Source: EX4572-165 sp002254885 (GTDB lineage: Archaea; Thermoplasmatota; E2; DHVEG-1). From it: a stretch of DNA of 22,296 nt. Location: positions 1 through 22,296 of the forward strand of contig JAOZSQ010000033.1 of the NCBI GenBank assembly GCA_029939595.1. Reading direction: 5' to 3'. Position 1 is the stretch's first letter. Each line of letters begins with the position of its first letter. Below, in pieces: positions 7,811-16,498 of the stretch. Under the pieces are notes generated by a model. The model was given only the letters and a program-made list of their open reading frames with translations, was not told where the DNA came from and did no database searches. Made by a program: the position numbers and the translations under genes.

Positions 7811-8680
7811 ATGGATAATAAAAAACTGATTAGGGGAGTTGTTGATCTTATCAAACTTGCTGAGACTACATTACCTATTGATGTGGTTTGTGCATTGGAA
7901 AGGGCATATGAGCAAGAGCGCGGAATTGCCAAAATCCAGATTGAAACGATGTTGAAGAATGTTGATATCGCAAAAAAAACAGATAGACCTTTATGTCAAG
8001 ATACTGGTGTTCAAACATTTTTTATTGAGGTAGGAAAGGATTATCCATTTATTGGGCAGTTAAAACCTTGCATTGTTGAAGCTGTAAAAATTGCGACAAA
8101 AGAAATTCCATTACGTCCTAATACATTTGATCCATTCACACGTAGGAATCATAAGGATAATACGGGTGACTACATCCCTGCAATTACTTGGGATTTTACA
8201 ACTGGTGATGATGCAATTATTACGGCTATTCCAAAGGGTGGAGGAAGTGAAAATATGAGCAAACTTGTCATGTTGAAACCCTTGGATGGTATGGATGGTG
8301 TGAAAGATTTTGTTATCCGCGAGATTAAATCTGCAGGGGGTAATCCCTGTCCACCAACGGTTATTGGTATAGGGGTAGGGGGGGGAGCAGATTTAGCAAT
8401 GAAACTAGGTAAGAAAGCATTACTACGGCCCATTGGCATGCATCATCAAGATAAGGCTATCGCTCAGATTGAAAATGATTTAATAAAAGAAATTAACAAA
8501 ACAGGTATTGGTCCTATGGGTCTAGGGGGAAAAACAACGGTTCTAGATGTTCATATTGAAAAAGCACCCAGGCATCCAGCAAGTCTTCCTGTGGGTATGG
8601 TTGTGCAATGCTGGGCGGATCGAAGAGCAAAGATGACTTTACATGCAGATGGAAGTTTTGAGATGATGAATCATGATTAA
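7811..8680 (+). CDS. fumA: Fumarate hydratase class I, alpha subunit
   Basis: With the beta subunit this forms the oxygen-sensitive [4Fe-4S] fumarase that interconverts fumarate and malate. The 289-residue protein carries three likely cluster ligands: C62 in LCQDTG, C180 in GGNPCPP and C267 in QCWADRR. It also has KGGGSENMS (142-150) and GIGVGGGAD (186-194), all typical of the alpha/N-terminal part of class I fumarases. ATG 7811 is chosen because it gives the usual N-terminus; an in-frame TTG at 7787 would add eight residues and lacks support. A TATA-like TTTTATCA near 7772-7779 lies at a suitable distance. The stop overlaps the next gene by 8 nt. L-tartrate dehydratase is a close relative that cannot be fully excluded, but fumarase fits better next to TCA-type genes. 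Confidence 0.92.
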   Translation: MDNKKLIRGVVDLIKLAETTLPIDVVCALERAYEQERGIAKIQIETMLKNVDIAKKTDRPLCQDTGVQTFFIEVGKDYPFIGQLKPCIVEAVKIATKEIPLRPNTFDPFTRRNHKDNTGDYIPAITWDFTTGDDAIITAIPKGGGSENMSKLVMLKPLDGMDGVKDFVIREIKSAGGNPCPPTVIGIGVGGGADLAMKLGKKALLRPIGMHHQDKAIAQIENDLIKEINKTGIGPMGLGGKTTVLDVHIEKAPRHPASLPVGMVVQCWADRRAKMTLHADGSFEMMNHD

Positions 8681-9203
8681 GGAATTTACTTTACCATTAA
8701 AAAAAGATGAATTGAACCATCTTTCAGTTGGAGATATTGTTTATTTGTCTGGAAAAATGTTTACAGGTAGAGATGAAGCACATCGACTTTTGTTAAAAGA
8801 TGAAAACATTTCAATTCCATTTAACCCATCAGAGATGGCATTGTATCATTGTGGGCCCCTAATGGAGAAAAAGGGGAAGAAATGGAATGTAATTTCAGCA
8901 GGACCAACAACAAGTAGTAGAATGGATGGTTTTTCTTCAGATTTCATAGATCGTTTTTCTATACATGCAATCATTGGAAAAGGTATGATAGGAGATCAAA
9001 CAAGACTTGCCTTAAAAAATAAGGGAATATTTTTTGTATTTACGGGTGGTGCAGGGGCTCTTGCAGCTGATCTTATAACAAAAGTAGATGATGTTTATTG
9101 GCTTGATGAGCTTGGAATGGCTGAGGCAGTTTGGTTGTTTACAGTTGAACGATTCGGCCCATTAGTTGTTGCGATTGATTCCAAAGGCAATAGTATTTTT
9201 TAA
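8673..9203 (+). CDS. fumB: Fumarate hydratase class I, beta subunit
   Basis: Partner of the upstream alpha subunit; in one-chain fumarases this is the C-terminal domain. The 176-residue protein has SVGDIVYLSGKMFTGRD (18-34), YHCGP (58-62), SAGPTTSSRM (75-84), GKGM (102-105), TGGAGALAA (123-131) and WLDELGMAEAVW (143-154), the standard series for this subunit. The Ser-Ser-Arg and Gly-Lys-Gly segments bind the substrate carboxylates in studied members. Its ATG at 8673 lies inside the end of fumA (8-nt overlap), so the two are translated together. It ends convergently with the CapK-like gene; the stop codons of the two genes overlap by a few bases (9200-9203). Confidence 0.92.
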   Translation: MIKEFTLPLKKDELNHLSVGDIVYLSGKMFTGRDEAHRLLLKDENISIPFNPSEMALYHCGPLMEKKGKKWNVISAGPTTSSRMDGFSSDFIDRFSIHAIIGKGMIGDQTRLALKNKGIFFVFTGGAGALAADLITKVDDVYWLDELGMAEAVWLFTVERFGPLVVAIDSKGNSIF

Positions 9204-10567
9204 AAAAATTTTATGGGTAGTTTTTGAATCAGATATTGATATTTACCATCTTTTGTTCGTTTAATGGAATCAACGGGTTGGAATATTAATGTAAACTGTT
9301 TCCCAATGGTATCATAAAAAGCCTGTTGAATTTTTTCCTTGTCTTTTTTGCTATAATGTTCTGATTTCACATATGAAATGATAAGTTCTCCTTCTTTTTC
9401 CTGGAGAATCTGGCATTCTCTGATATGGAAGCTTTGTTTAGTAAGAATGTGATAAAGTCCAGTAAGCGGAATTTTTTCATGATTTTTCCCGATGAGAAAT
9501 TCTTGTGTTCTACCAATAATTCTTTTTAATAGGTGGTAACTGCTTCCACAATCGCATGTTTCATTTGATATTTCTGCTAGATCATTTGTTTTATATCGGA
9601 TAAATGGAAACACATAATTTAACAGACTTGTTGCAACGATTTCACCTGTTTTATTGTCTGATTTCATGGGTTGATTCTGTTTATTGAGTATTTCTACGAT
9701 GCCATATTCTGGAAAGATATGGTAAAGATTGCTTTGTTTACATGTTGTTGCAAAAACACATTGTTCTCTATGTCCATATTGATCAAAGACCTTGCAGTTG
9801 TATATGTCTTCAAAATATTTTTTTTGCATAGGATGAAGGATTTCACCATGACAGAATATTGCTTGAAAGCCTGTATATATGTTCTTTTTTTGAGTGACCA
9901 TATCTTTTGTGAACAATAGAAGCGCTGAGGGGAATGCTGTGATAAATCGTGGTTTAAAACGGTGAATTTGCCGATTATATTTTTCAAAATCTTTTGATGT
10001 TGTGTGAAATGATGAAAGTTCTAATGTTCGATATAATGAATGATGTTTCATTGGGTTTTTGATACCTGAAATTGAGATAACTTTATCATACCAATGATAT
10101 CCTGCTTTTTGCATGTAGATTTTGTTAAATGCAAAATGAATTCCAAGCCATTTTGCTTTTTCAATATAAAATGATAAAGGGGTCCCTGTTGTTCCACCTG
10201 TATTGCGTATATGAAAAGAGTTTTCCGGATAGTTCTTTGCCTTCAACAAAGAAATATTTTCCATGATAATATCTTTTGTTAGAACTGGGATTTTGTCCAT
10301 ATCTGATAATTGTGTTATGTCTTTTGGTTTAAGATTTTTTGATTGAAAGAGCTTGTGATAATATGGTACATGATGAAATGCATGATTGATTAGTGATTTG
10401 AGTTGATGGTTTTGGTAGTTTTGTATTTGTTTTTCATTCCATTCCCTACTTTTTTTTAAGAACTGATACCAGGTTTTAAAAGTATGATAAAAAGTATATT
10501 TGGATATAACAGGAATATATTGAATTGATTTTAGAAAGTTATTTTGTTGTTTTTCCATATATATCAT
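9200..10567 (-). CDS. CapK/PaaK-like adenylate-forming enzyme
   Basis: A member of the phenylacetate-CoA ligase/CapK branch of adenylate-forming enzymes, 455 residues. It has the nucleotide-binding loop RNTGGTTGTPLSFY (121-134), YGHRE (264-268) in place of the usual YG-x-TE, a cysteine pair CDCG (338-341), FIRYKTNDL (322-330, equivalent of Y-R-T-G-D) and the hinge IIGRTQEFLI (350-359). The N-terminal 60 residues are basic and aromatic. Members with this layout are often found in polysaccharide or cell-surface clusters, but no such genes are seen here, so the acyl substrate is unknown. A second in-frame ATG at 10558 gives a start three residues later; the sequence does not decide. It is convergent with fumAB and divergent from nadE. 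Confidence 0.8.
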   Translation of the reverse strand: MIYMEKQQNNFLKSIQYIPVISKYTFYHTFKTWYQFLKKSREWNEKQIQNYQNHQLKSLINHAFHHVPYYHKLFQSKNLKPKDITQLSDMDKIPVLTKDIIMENISLLKAKNYPENSFHIRNTGGTTGTPLSFYIEKAKWLGIHFAFNKIYMQKAGYHWYDKVISISGIKNPMKHHSLYRTLELSSFHTTSKDFEKYNRQIHRFKPRFITAFPSALLLFTKDMVTQKKNIYTGFQAIFCHGEILHPMQKKYFEDIYNCKVFDQYGHREQCVFATTCKQSNLYHIFPEYGIVEILNKQNQPMKSDNKTGEIVATSLLNYVFPFIRYKTNDLAEISNETCDCGSSYHLLKRIIGRTQEFLIGKNHEKIPLTGLYHILTKQSFHIRECQILQEKEGELIISYVKSEHYSKKDKEKIQQAFYDTIGKQFTLIFQPVDSIKRTKDGKYQYLIQKLPIKFF

Positions 10568-10660
10568 TTTGTTTCATGAAATGAATTATTCAATTCTGTT
10601 CAATTAGTAAAATACGTAAACTCTTTAATGTATTTGTTTATGCATGTGCGGGTTTGATAT

Positions 10661-11485
10661 ATGTTGAAATTACCTGTAATCAATGAAGAAGAAACAATCA
10701 CCGTTGTAAAATCTTTTATTAAAACATATGTTGAGAATGCAAAAATTAATTCCATTGTGTTGGGTTTTTCAGGCGGTATTGATTCTGCGGTTACTGCCGT
10801 ATTGTGTTCAGAAGTTCTTGGAAAAAGCAATGTTCATTGTATTTTTCTTCCAGATAATGTTACTCCAATGTCCGATCGAAAAGACGTCAAATTACTTATA
10901 GAAAAGTATGATTTTTCATTTGAACAACAAGATATTACAGAAATTGTAAATGTATTTAAAAATAATAGTAAAATAAATCTGAATAAGCTTACTGAAGCAA
11001 ATATAAAAGCAAGGGTTAGAATGATTCTTCTCTATATGCATGCAAATAATTCAAATAGTTTGGTTTGTGGAACATCAAATAAATCTGAATTACTGATTGG
11101 ATATTTTACTAAATATGGTGATGGAGGGGTTGATTTCATGCCTCTTGGAGATATTTATAAAACAGATATTTTTAGAATTGCAAAATATTTAGATCTACCA
11201 AATGATTTGATTTCAAAACCTCCTAGTGCAGGTTTATGGGAGGGACAAACTGATGAAAAAGAGTTGAAGTTACGATATGATCAGCTTGATTTGATTTTAT
11301 GGGGGTTAGAACAAAAGGTGGAGTATGATAAAATCGGATCATTGTGTAATATTTCAATTGATGAGGTAAAACGAATTGTTTTGATGCGGAAAAAAAGTCA
11401 GCATAAACGAAGATCTGCATTGATACCAAAAATTGGTCTTAGGACTCCAGGACTTGATTGGAGATCTCCTTTACAAGAAGGATAA
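10661..11485 (+). CDS. nadE: NH3-dependent NAD+ synthetase
   Basis: Last step of NAD synthesis: amidation of deamido-NAD with ammonia and ATP. The 274-residue protein lacks a glutaminase domain, as is usual for archaeal NadE. It has the N-type ATP pyrophosphatase loop GFSGGIDSA (35-43), KARVRM (116-121), and the long motif starting GTSNKSELLIGYFTKYGDG (137-155) followed by MPLGDIYKT (160-168). PSAGLWEGQTDE, the deamido-NAD-binding segment, is intact. A weak TATA-like TTTAATGTAT (10624-10633) lies at leaderless spacing, with no clear ribosome binding site, so a leaderless message is likely. It diverges from the CapK-like gene; no operon partner is visible. Confidence 0.95.
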   Translation: MLKLPVINEEETITVVKSFIKTYVENAKINSIVLGFSGGIDSAVTAVLCSEVLGKSNVHCIFLPDNVTPMSDRKDVKLLIEKYDFSFEQQDITEIVNVFKNNSKINLNKLTEANIKARVRMILLYMHANNSNSLVCGTSNKSELLIGYFTKYGDGGVDFMPLGDIYKTDIFRIAKYLDLPNDLISKPPSAGLWEGQTDEKELKLRYDQLDLILWGLEQKVEYDKIGSLCNISIDEVKRIVLMRKKSQHKRRSALIPKIGLRTPGLDWRSPLQEG

Positions 11486-11613
11486 GACATATAAAAAGAA
11501 CCATAATCATATATATTTATTTTTCATTCATTGTTTTTTTCGATATAAAATGATTTAATATTAACAAATTATAAAAATGATTAATATAATAATGGATGTA
11601 GGGAGAAAAAAAC

Positions 11614-13110
11614 ATGAAACCTAAACTTCCAACAATTGTATATAGTATCATATTTGCATTATTATGCATCACAACACAAATCACGATAGCTTTTGAAAGC
11701 AATCAAGAGGCAATATCTATTGAAGAATTTCAGGTATCATTTCCAGAATCTTATTATGAAAGAACAAATAATGATCCACTAACAATTCTTCATCCTCGAT
11801 CTGCAATTCCAATAATCCAGGAACGAGGGGAAGAGATAATTATTCAATTTCAATCAATTTCATTTGATATATTATCAGCAGAAATTGAAACTGCATATGA
11901 CTTATTACCCGACACCATTGAACTTTCAATTGATACAATTTCACAAGAAGAAAACACATATTTTGCACGTGCAATAATCCCAAATGATACTCCTGAAGAG
12001 CTCTACAATCTTACTTTAACAATAGAATCCGAAGGTCAACAATTTTCACAGACTCGGCCACGATCAGTTAGTGTCAAAAATGAAATTGATGGTAATTTTA
12101 CATTTATTCAAATCGCAGATTTCCACATTGGTGATCCTCGGGGATTAATAGAAAATCCAAAGGAAACAATAGGGTGGAAAGCTGCAAGAAGAGTCATTGA
12201 TGAAGTGAATTTATTGAATCCTGACTTTGTTATCATTTCAGGAGATCTTACATTTGGACAGGCCTATCCTTTTGAATATATTGGGGAATACAAAAAATGT
12301 TATGAGATTTTACAAGATTTTCAGGTTCCAACATTCCTTTGTCCTGGAAACCATGATGGATACCTTCAAACAGGGCAGGATGGATTTAAATTCTGGGAAA
12401 AATATTTCGGTCCACTCTACTACTCCTTTGATTATGATGATTCACACTTTCTCAGTATAAACTCGTATGATTGGTCAAAAATAGCTAGATTTGGCATTTC
12501 ATTTCTTGTGTTTAACTGGGGTGGATCGGTTAGATCAGAACAACTCAAGTGGATTGAGCAGGATCTTATACAACATCAAACAAAGCATCAATACATGAAT
12601 CTACACCATAATCCAATTTGGGATACTACTTCTGAATCATTAATTGGATTAGGATACCACAACAGAGAACCACTTCTCAATCTAATTGATACATATGATG
12701 TAGAAGCCGTCTTTGCAGGTCATGTACACTTCGATGATGTCACCATTCAAAATGATACAATATTTATTACAACAACTACTGCTGCAAGTGGCCTTGATGG
12801 AGATGGATATTGGGGATACCGACTTATTTCAATGGAAAACAACAGTATCGTATCATATAATTATAAGGAACCAAAATATTCCCTTCCTTCATATCATCTA
12901 AATTATTCGTTCACAACTGATAAGAGTATTGATATTGAAAATGATTTAGATCAGAAGATATCTGTATTAATTGAATTTGTCACATTATTTGATTCTTATA
13001 CAGTTAGCAATGCTGAAATAATCCAGGTAAGACAGAAAGAAGATATGGCAGCATATTATATATCTGCCATTATAGATCCACTAAATGAAACTACAATTAT
13101 GTTGAGCTAG
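11614..13110 (+). CDS. Secreted metallophosphoesterase
   Basis: A 498-residue exported phosphohydrolase. Residues 1-27 form a signal peptide (basic MKPK, hydrophobic stretch, cleavage probably near TIA-FES). Residues about 30-155 look like a beta-rich domain as in purple-acid-phosphatase-like enzymes. The calcineurin-type catalytic domain has DFH (169-171), SGD (209-211), PGNHD (244-248), LHHN (330-333) and GHVH (369-372), so all metal ligands are present. A C-terminal beta-rich tail of about 75 residues follows. The ATG follows GGGAG at 11601-11605 with an 8-nt spacer; a TATA candidate GATATAAAAT is at about 11542-11551. The substrate is unknown. It is convergent with purC, with a 5-nt gap. 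Confidence 0.88.
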   Translation: MKPKLPTIVYSIIFALLCITTQITIAFESNQEAISIEEFQVSFPESYYERTNNDPLTILHPRSAIPIIQERGEEIIIQFQSISFDILSAEIETAYDLLPDTIELSIDTISQEENTYFARAIIPNDTPEELYNLTLTIESEGQQFSQTRPRSVSVKNEIDGNFTFIQIADFHIGDPRGLIENPKETIGWKAARRVIDEVNLLNPDFVIISGDLTFGQAYPFEYIGEYKKCYEILQDFQVPTFLCPGNHDGYLQTGQDGFKFWEKYFGPLYYSFDYDDSHFLSINSYDWSKIARFGISFLVFNWGGSVRSEQLKWIEQDLIQHQTKHQYMNLHHNPIWDTTSESLIGLGYHNREPLLNLIDTYDVEAVFAGHVHFDDVTIQNDTIFITTTTAASGLDGDGYWGYRLISMENNSIVSYNYKEPKYSLPSYHLNYSFTTDKSIDIENDLDQKISVLIEFVTLFDSYTVSNAEIIQVRQKEDMAAYYISAIIDPLNETTIMLS

Positions 13111-13115
13111 TATCA

Positions 13116-14012
13116 TTATAGTTCAACAAGTAATTTTTTTTCTGTTAGACGTTCATATGCCTCTAAATATCGTTGTTCAGTTCCTTTTACAACTTGCTCT
13201 GGTAGATGAGGTGGATCTGAATTTTTATCCCAATCTGTACTACTAAGATAATCTCTTACAAATTGTTTATCAAAACTCTCCTGACCTTTTCCAGGGGTAT
13301 ATTTATCTGCGGGCCAAAAACGAGATGAATCTGGTGTTAGAGCTTCATCAACAAGAACGATTTCACCATCGATTTTTCCAAATTCAAACTTGGTATCAGC
13401 AATGATTATTCCTTTTTTACGTGCATATTCTGATGCTTTCTTGTAAATTGTTAATGATATATCTTTAAGTTTTTTCGCATCTTCTTTTCCAATTATGTCT
13501 TCCATTTGTTCATATGAAATGTTTTCATCATGAAAACCCGTTTCTGCTTTTGTTGAAGGAGTAAATAATGGTTCTTTAAATTGTTCAGATTCCTTCATTC
13601 CATTTGGAAGATTGATGCCACATACTGTTTGATCTTTTTGATATGACTTCCATGCAGATCCGGAGATATATCCACGAACAATACATTCAATAGGTAGAAC
13701 CTCAGCTTTTTTAACAAGCATACTTCGACCAAATAACTCATTTTTATACTGTTGAAATTCCTCAGGAAACTCATCAATGGATGCAGAAACCATGTGATTA
13801 GGAATAAGGTCTTTAAAAAAATCAAACCAAAAAGCAGATGTTTGCGTTAAACAAATCCCCTTATTGGGGATTGCTTCTGGAAGAACCCAATCAAATGCAG
13901 ATATTCTATCTGTGACAATCAATAAGAGATGTTCTCCAACATCATAGATATCTCTAACTTTTCCTTTTTTAAATACTTTAAATGGTAGGTTTGCCTCTGT
14001 AACAATACTCAT
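13116..14012 (-). CDS. purC: Phosphoribosylaminoimidazole-succinocarboxamide synthase
   Basis: Joins CAIR and aspartate with ATP in purine synthesis. From this start the protein has 298 residues and shows KGKVRDIYD near the N-terminus (ATP-binding), TDRISAFDWVLP, the segment ECIVRGYISGSAWKSY, STKAETGFHDENIS, IADTKFEFG and the metal/substrate motif LVDEALTPDSSRFW. The start at 14012 is chosen because GGAGAG precedes it with a 9-nt spacer; the frame is open to an ATG at 14042, but that would put this ribosome binding site inside the gene. It follows metG by about 40 nt on the same strand and is probably cotranscribed with it. Confidence 0.95.
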   Translation of the reverse strand: MSIVTEANLPFKVFKKGKVRDIYDVGEHLLLIVTDRISAFDWVLPEAIPNKGICLTQTSAFWFDFFKDLIPNHMVSASIDEFPEEFQQYKNELFGRSMLVKKAEVLPIECIVRGYISGSAWKSYQKDQTVCGINLPNGMKESEQFKEPLFTPSTKAETGFHDENISYEQMEDIIGKEDAKKLKDISLTIYKKASEYARKKGIIIADTKFEFGKIDGEIVLVDEALTPDSSRFWPADKYTPGKGQESFDKQFVRDYLSSTDWDKNSDPPHLPEQVVKGTEQRYLEAYERLTEKKLLVEL

Positions 14013-14051
14013 ATTTTTTTTCTCTCCATCATTATTATTCAATTTATATTT

Positions 14052-16187
14052 TTAATGAATCTCAGCGTTTTCCTCAACAGGATGATCCGTTGTTACGGTT
14101 CCTTTTTCTGTTCGTAGTAGCTGATTTTCATATATAACCTTTCTTTCCTTATTTACAGTTAATTTTACTTCAAGAAATTGATCAAATGGTAATGATTTTT
14201 CTGGTGTATGTGGAATATCATTGATTTTAACAATACTTCCAGGTTTTACATCACCTGGGTTAAGCAGAGTGACGGTACCTTTTGTGTCTTCTGCTGCAAG
14301 AAGCATTCCTGCTGATTTGACTCCTCGTATTTTTGCAGGTTCCAAATTTGCAACAATAACAATTTTCTTTCCTTTTAATTCATCTGGGCTATAATGTGAT
14401 TTCATACCAGCAACAAGAACACGTTTCCCTAGTGCTCCAACATCAATATGGATAAGGTAGAGTTTATCTGCATCAGGGTGATCTTTTACATCAAGAATTT
14501 CAGCTATACGTAAATCAAGTTTTGAAAAAGGATTGGTCTCTGGCATGATTTCTTTTAATGAAAGTTTTGTAAATAATGGTTTTGGTTTCGTTAATTGATA
14601 TCCCATCTGTAATGGTTCTTTATAATCATTCCAAGATCTATCATGAATTGAGCTTTTTTCACCGATCATATTCCAAATTGTATCGGCAGAAAATGGAAGA
14701 TATGGGGCGATACAAATGGAAAGTGCTTTTACAATTTTTAGACATACATGTAAGGTTATTTTACAATCATTTTCATCAATTGTAAGTTGTTTCCAGGGTG
14801 CTTTTTCATTAAAATATACATTTCCTATTTTTGCTAGATTCATTACTTCTTTAAGGCCTTGTTTAAATCGGCATTGTGAAAGGTTTTCAGAGACTGCATT
14901 CATTGATGCATCAATTGCTGAAAGAATTTCTTTTTCTTTCTCAGCAAATTCTTCTTGTGGGGGTATTGTTTGAAAGTTTTTCTCAGTGAATGTTACCACA
15001 CGATGAATGAAATTTCCAAAGGTACCAACTAGCTCATCATTGTTTTTAATAACAAATTCATCCCATGTCCAGTTTGCATCCTTATTTTCAGGCATATTCA
15101 TAGATAGATAATATCGTACTGCATCAACATCAAATTGTTTGACAATATCTGGAACCCATATTCCAAGACCTTTACTTTTTGAGAATTGCTGCCCTTGCAA
15201 TCGTAAATATTCATTTGCCGGGATGTCATAAGGGAGTTGCAATGATTCGTGATATCCTAAAAGAATTGATGGCCAAATAATAGAATGGAATGGAATATTA
15301 TCTTTTGCAAGGAAATAATAATGTTTTGCTTTTGGATTTTCCCACCATTCTTTCCATATGTCTTTATCTTCTTGGTTTCTACTCCACTCAATACTTGCAG
15401 AAAGATATCCAATAACTGCATCAAACCAGACATAAATACGTTTCTTTTCAAATCCGTCAATAGGAACAGGTATTCCCCAGCTCATATCGCGAGTTATTGC
15501 TCGGTCATGAAGACCTTCTTCCAACCAGTGTTGTGTAAATTTTAACACACTAGCTTTCCAATGTTCCTTATTTTTCAGCCATTCAGAAAGTTTCGATTCA
15601 AAATGACTTAAAGCAAAAAAAAGATGTGTAGTGGTTTGTAATTTTGGGGTACCATTGCAAAGTTTACAACGTACATCATGTAAATCTTGTGGGTTAAGTA
15701 GATTTCCACATTCATCACATTGGTCACCTCGTGCATTTTCATTTCTGCAGTGTGGGCAGGTTCCCTCAATGTAGCGATCTGGTAGATATCGATTACAATT
15801 GGTACAATAAAAGGATTCCACTTCTTTATCATATATATGTTTTTTTTCATATAATGTTTTAAAGATATCTTGAACTACTTCTTTGTGGTTATTTGTGGTG
15901 GTTCTAGTAAATCTATCAAAACTGATACCAAATTGTTTCATGTTTTCAGTTTGTTCTTGATTGAAACGATCAACAACATCTTGAGGTGTAATATTTTCGT
16001 TTTCAGCAGTAATTGTAATTGGTGTTCCATGTTCGTCGCTTCCTGAGACCATGAGAACGTCATTTCCAATCATACGATTGTAACGAGCAAAGATGTCGGC
16101 AGGAAGATAACATCCTGCAATGTGGCCAAGATGCAATGATCCATTTGCATAAGGCCATGCAACTCCAATATATATTTTTTCTACCAT
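14052..16187 (-). CDS. metG: Methionyl-tRNA synthetase with C-terminal tRNA-binding domain
   Basis: Charges tRNA-Met. The 711-residue protein has the class I signature SLHLGH (17-22) and FSKSKG (335-340, the KMSKS equivalent). Four CxxC pairs lie in the connective peptide (C128/C131, C144/C147, C157/C160, C174/C177), the two-zinc form common in archaea and eukaryotes. The anticodon-binding helices follow the DANWTW segment. A C-terminal OB-fold tRNA-binding domain of the Trbp111/EMAP-II type occupies about 565-690, with LDLRIAEI, HPDADKLY and KIRGVKSAGM. In several archaea that domain is a separate gene; here it is fused. GAGGT about 10 nt upstream supports the start, and TTTAAATA on this strand (about 16219-16226) is the likely TATA box. 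Confidence 0.96.
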   Translation of the reverse strand: MVEKIYIGVAWPYANGSLHLGHIAGCYLPADIFARYNRMIGNDVLMVSGSDEHGTPITITAENENITPQDVVDRFNQEQTENMKQFGISFDRFTRTTTNNHKEVVQDIFKTLYEKKHIYDKEVESFYCTNCNRYLPDRYIEGTCPHCRNENARGDQCDECGNLLNPQDLHDVRCKLCNGTPKLQTTTHLFFALSHFESKLSEWLKNKEHWKASVLKFTQHWLEEGLHDRAITRDMSWGIPVPIDGFEKKRIYVWFDAVIGYLSASIEWSRNQEDKDIWKEWWENPKAKHYYFLAKDNIPFHSIIWPSILLGYHESLQLPYDIPANEYLRLQGQQFSKSKGLGIWVPDIVKQFDVDAVRYYLSMNMPENKDANWTWDEFVIKNNDELVGTFGNFIHRVVTFTEKNFQTIPPQEEFAEKEKEILSAIDASMNAVSENLSQCRFKQGLKEVMNLAKIGNVYFNEKAPWKQLTIDENDCKITLHVCLKIVKALSICIAPYLPFSADTIWNMIGEKSSIHDRSWNDYKEPLQMGYQLTKPKPLFTKLSLKEIMPETNPFSKLDLRIAEILDVKDHPDADKLYLIHIDVGALGKRVLVAGMKSHYSPDELKGKKIVIVANLEPAKIRGVKSAGMLLAAEDTKGTVTLLNPGDVKPGSIVKINDIPHTPEKSLPFDQFLEVKLTVNKERKVIYENQLLRTEKGTVTTDHPVEENAEIH

Positions 16188-16498
16188 TTGAATTCATACC
16201 TCGAATAAGGGAGTAACATTTAAATATGGCGCAAAACTAATAAACAGTTGCACTATGCCATATAGTGTCAATTGAAAAATAGCACTTACGTAACATAATA
16301 ATTTGTTACTTCATTCAATACACAAATCCAATTAATTTGATTACATATGAATTAAGATGTCGTTATGACTTGCATAAAGATATTTGAGGTATTACATACT
16401 CTGGTCATTTAAGATGATGAACTAGTGGAGGGCGCTATTTTTCAAACCAATCATCTATGAAAATAATAGGTGATATAAAATAATTGAAGGCGATAATA
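16188..16498. other. Long gene-free stretch between metG and dnaG
   Basis: About 310 bp between two divergent genes. It holds the metG TATA-like element near 16219-16226 and the dnaG TATA box at 16473-16480. It also has an inverted repeat CACTATGCCATATAGTG (16251-16267), GTAAC/GTTAC halves (16290-16294, 16305-16309) and AGATGAT/ATCATCT halves (16412-16418, 16450-16456) that enclose a relatively GC-rich segment. The longest convincing open frame is only 15 codons (about 16365-16412, MTCIKIFEVLHTLVI), which I do not call. No tRNA, and no C/D RNA with a proper D box, is found. Confidence 0.5.
16473..16480 (+). promoter_or_regulatory. TATA box for dnaG
   Basis: ATATAAAA is centred about 23 nt before the ATG at 16499, close to leaderless spacing. 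A GAAGG near 16485-16489 could act as a weak ribosome binding site if transcription starts further upstream. Confidence 0.45.

Noticed and set aside
11547..11587. Near-repeat AAAATGATT(T)AATAT upstream of the metallophosphoesterase
   Set aside because: It is AT-only apart from one base, differs by an indel, and is likely chance in a promoter of this composition.
14013..14042. ATG 14042 as the purC start
   Set aside because: A GGAGAG ribosome binding site with a 9-nt spacer supports ATG 14012, which also matches the normal protein start.
16365..16412. 15-codon open frame (MTCIKIFEVLHTLVI) before dnaG
   Set aside because: No ribosome binding site, no leaderless TATA box, and no repeated codons that would suggest attenuation; a frame this short is expected by chance.
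16411..16480. Possible box C/D guide RNA starting at ATGATGA (16414-16420)
   Set aside because: A good box C is present, but no CTGA box D or D' follows within a normal length on either strand.
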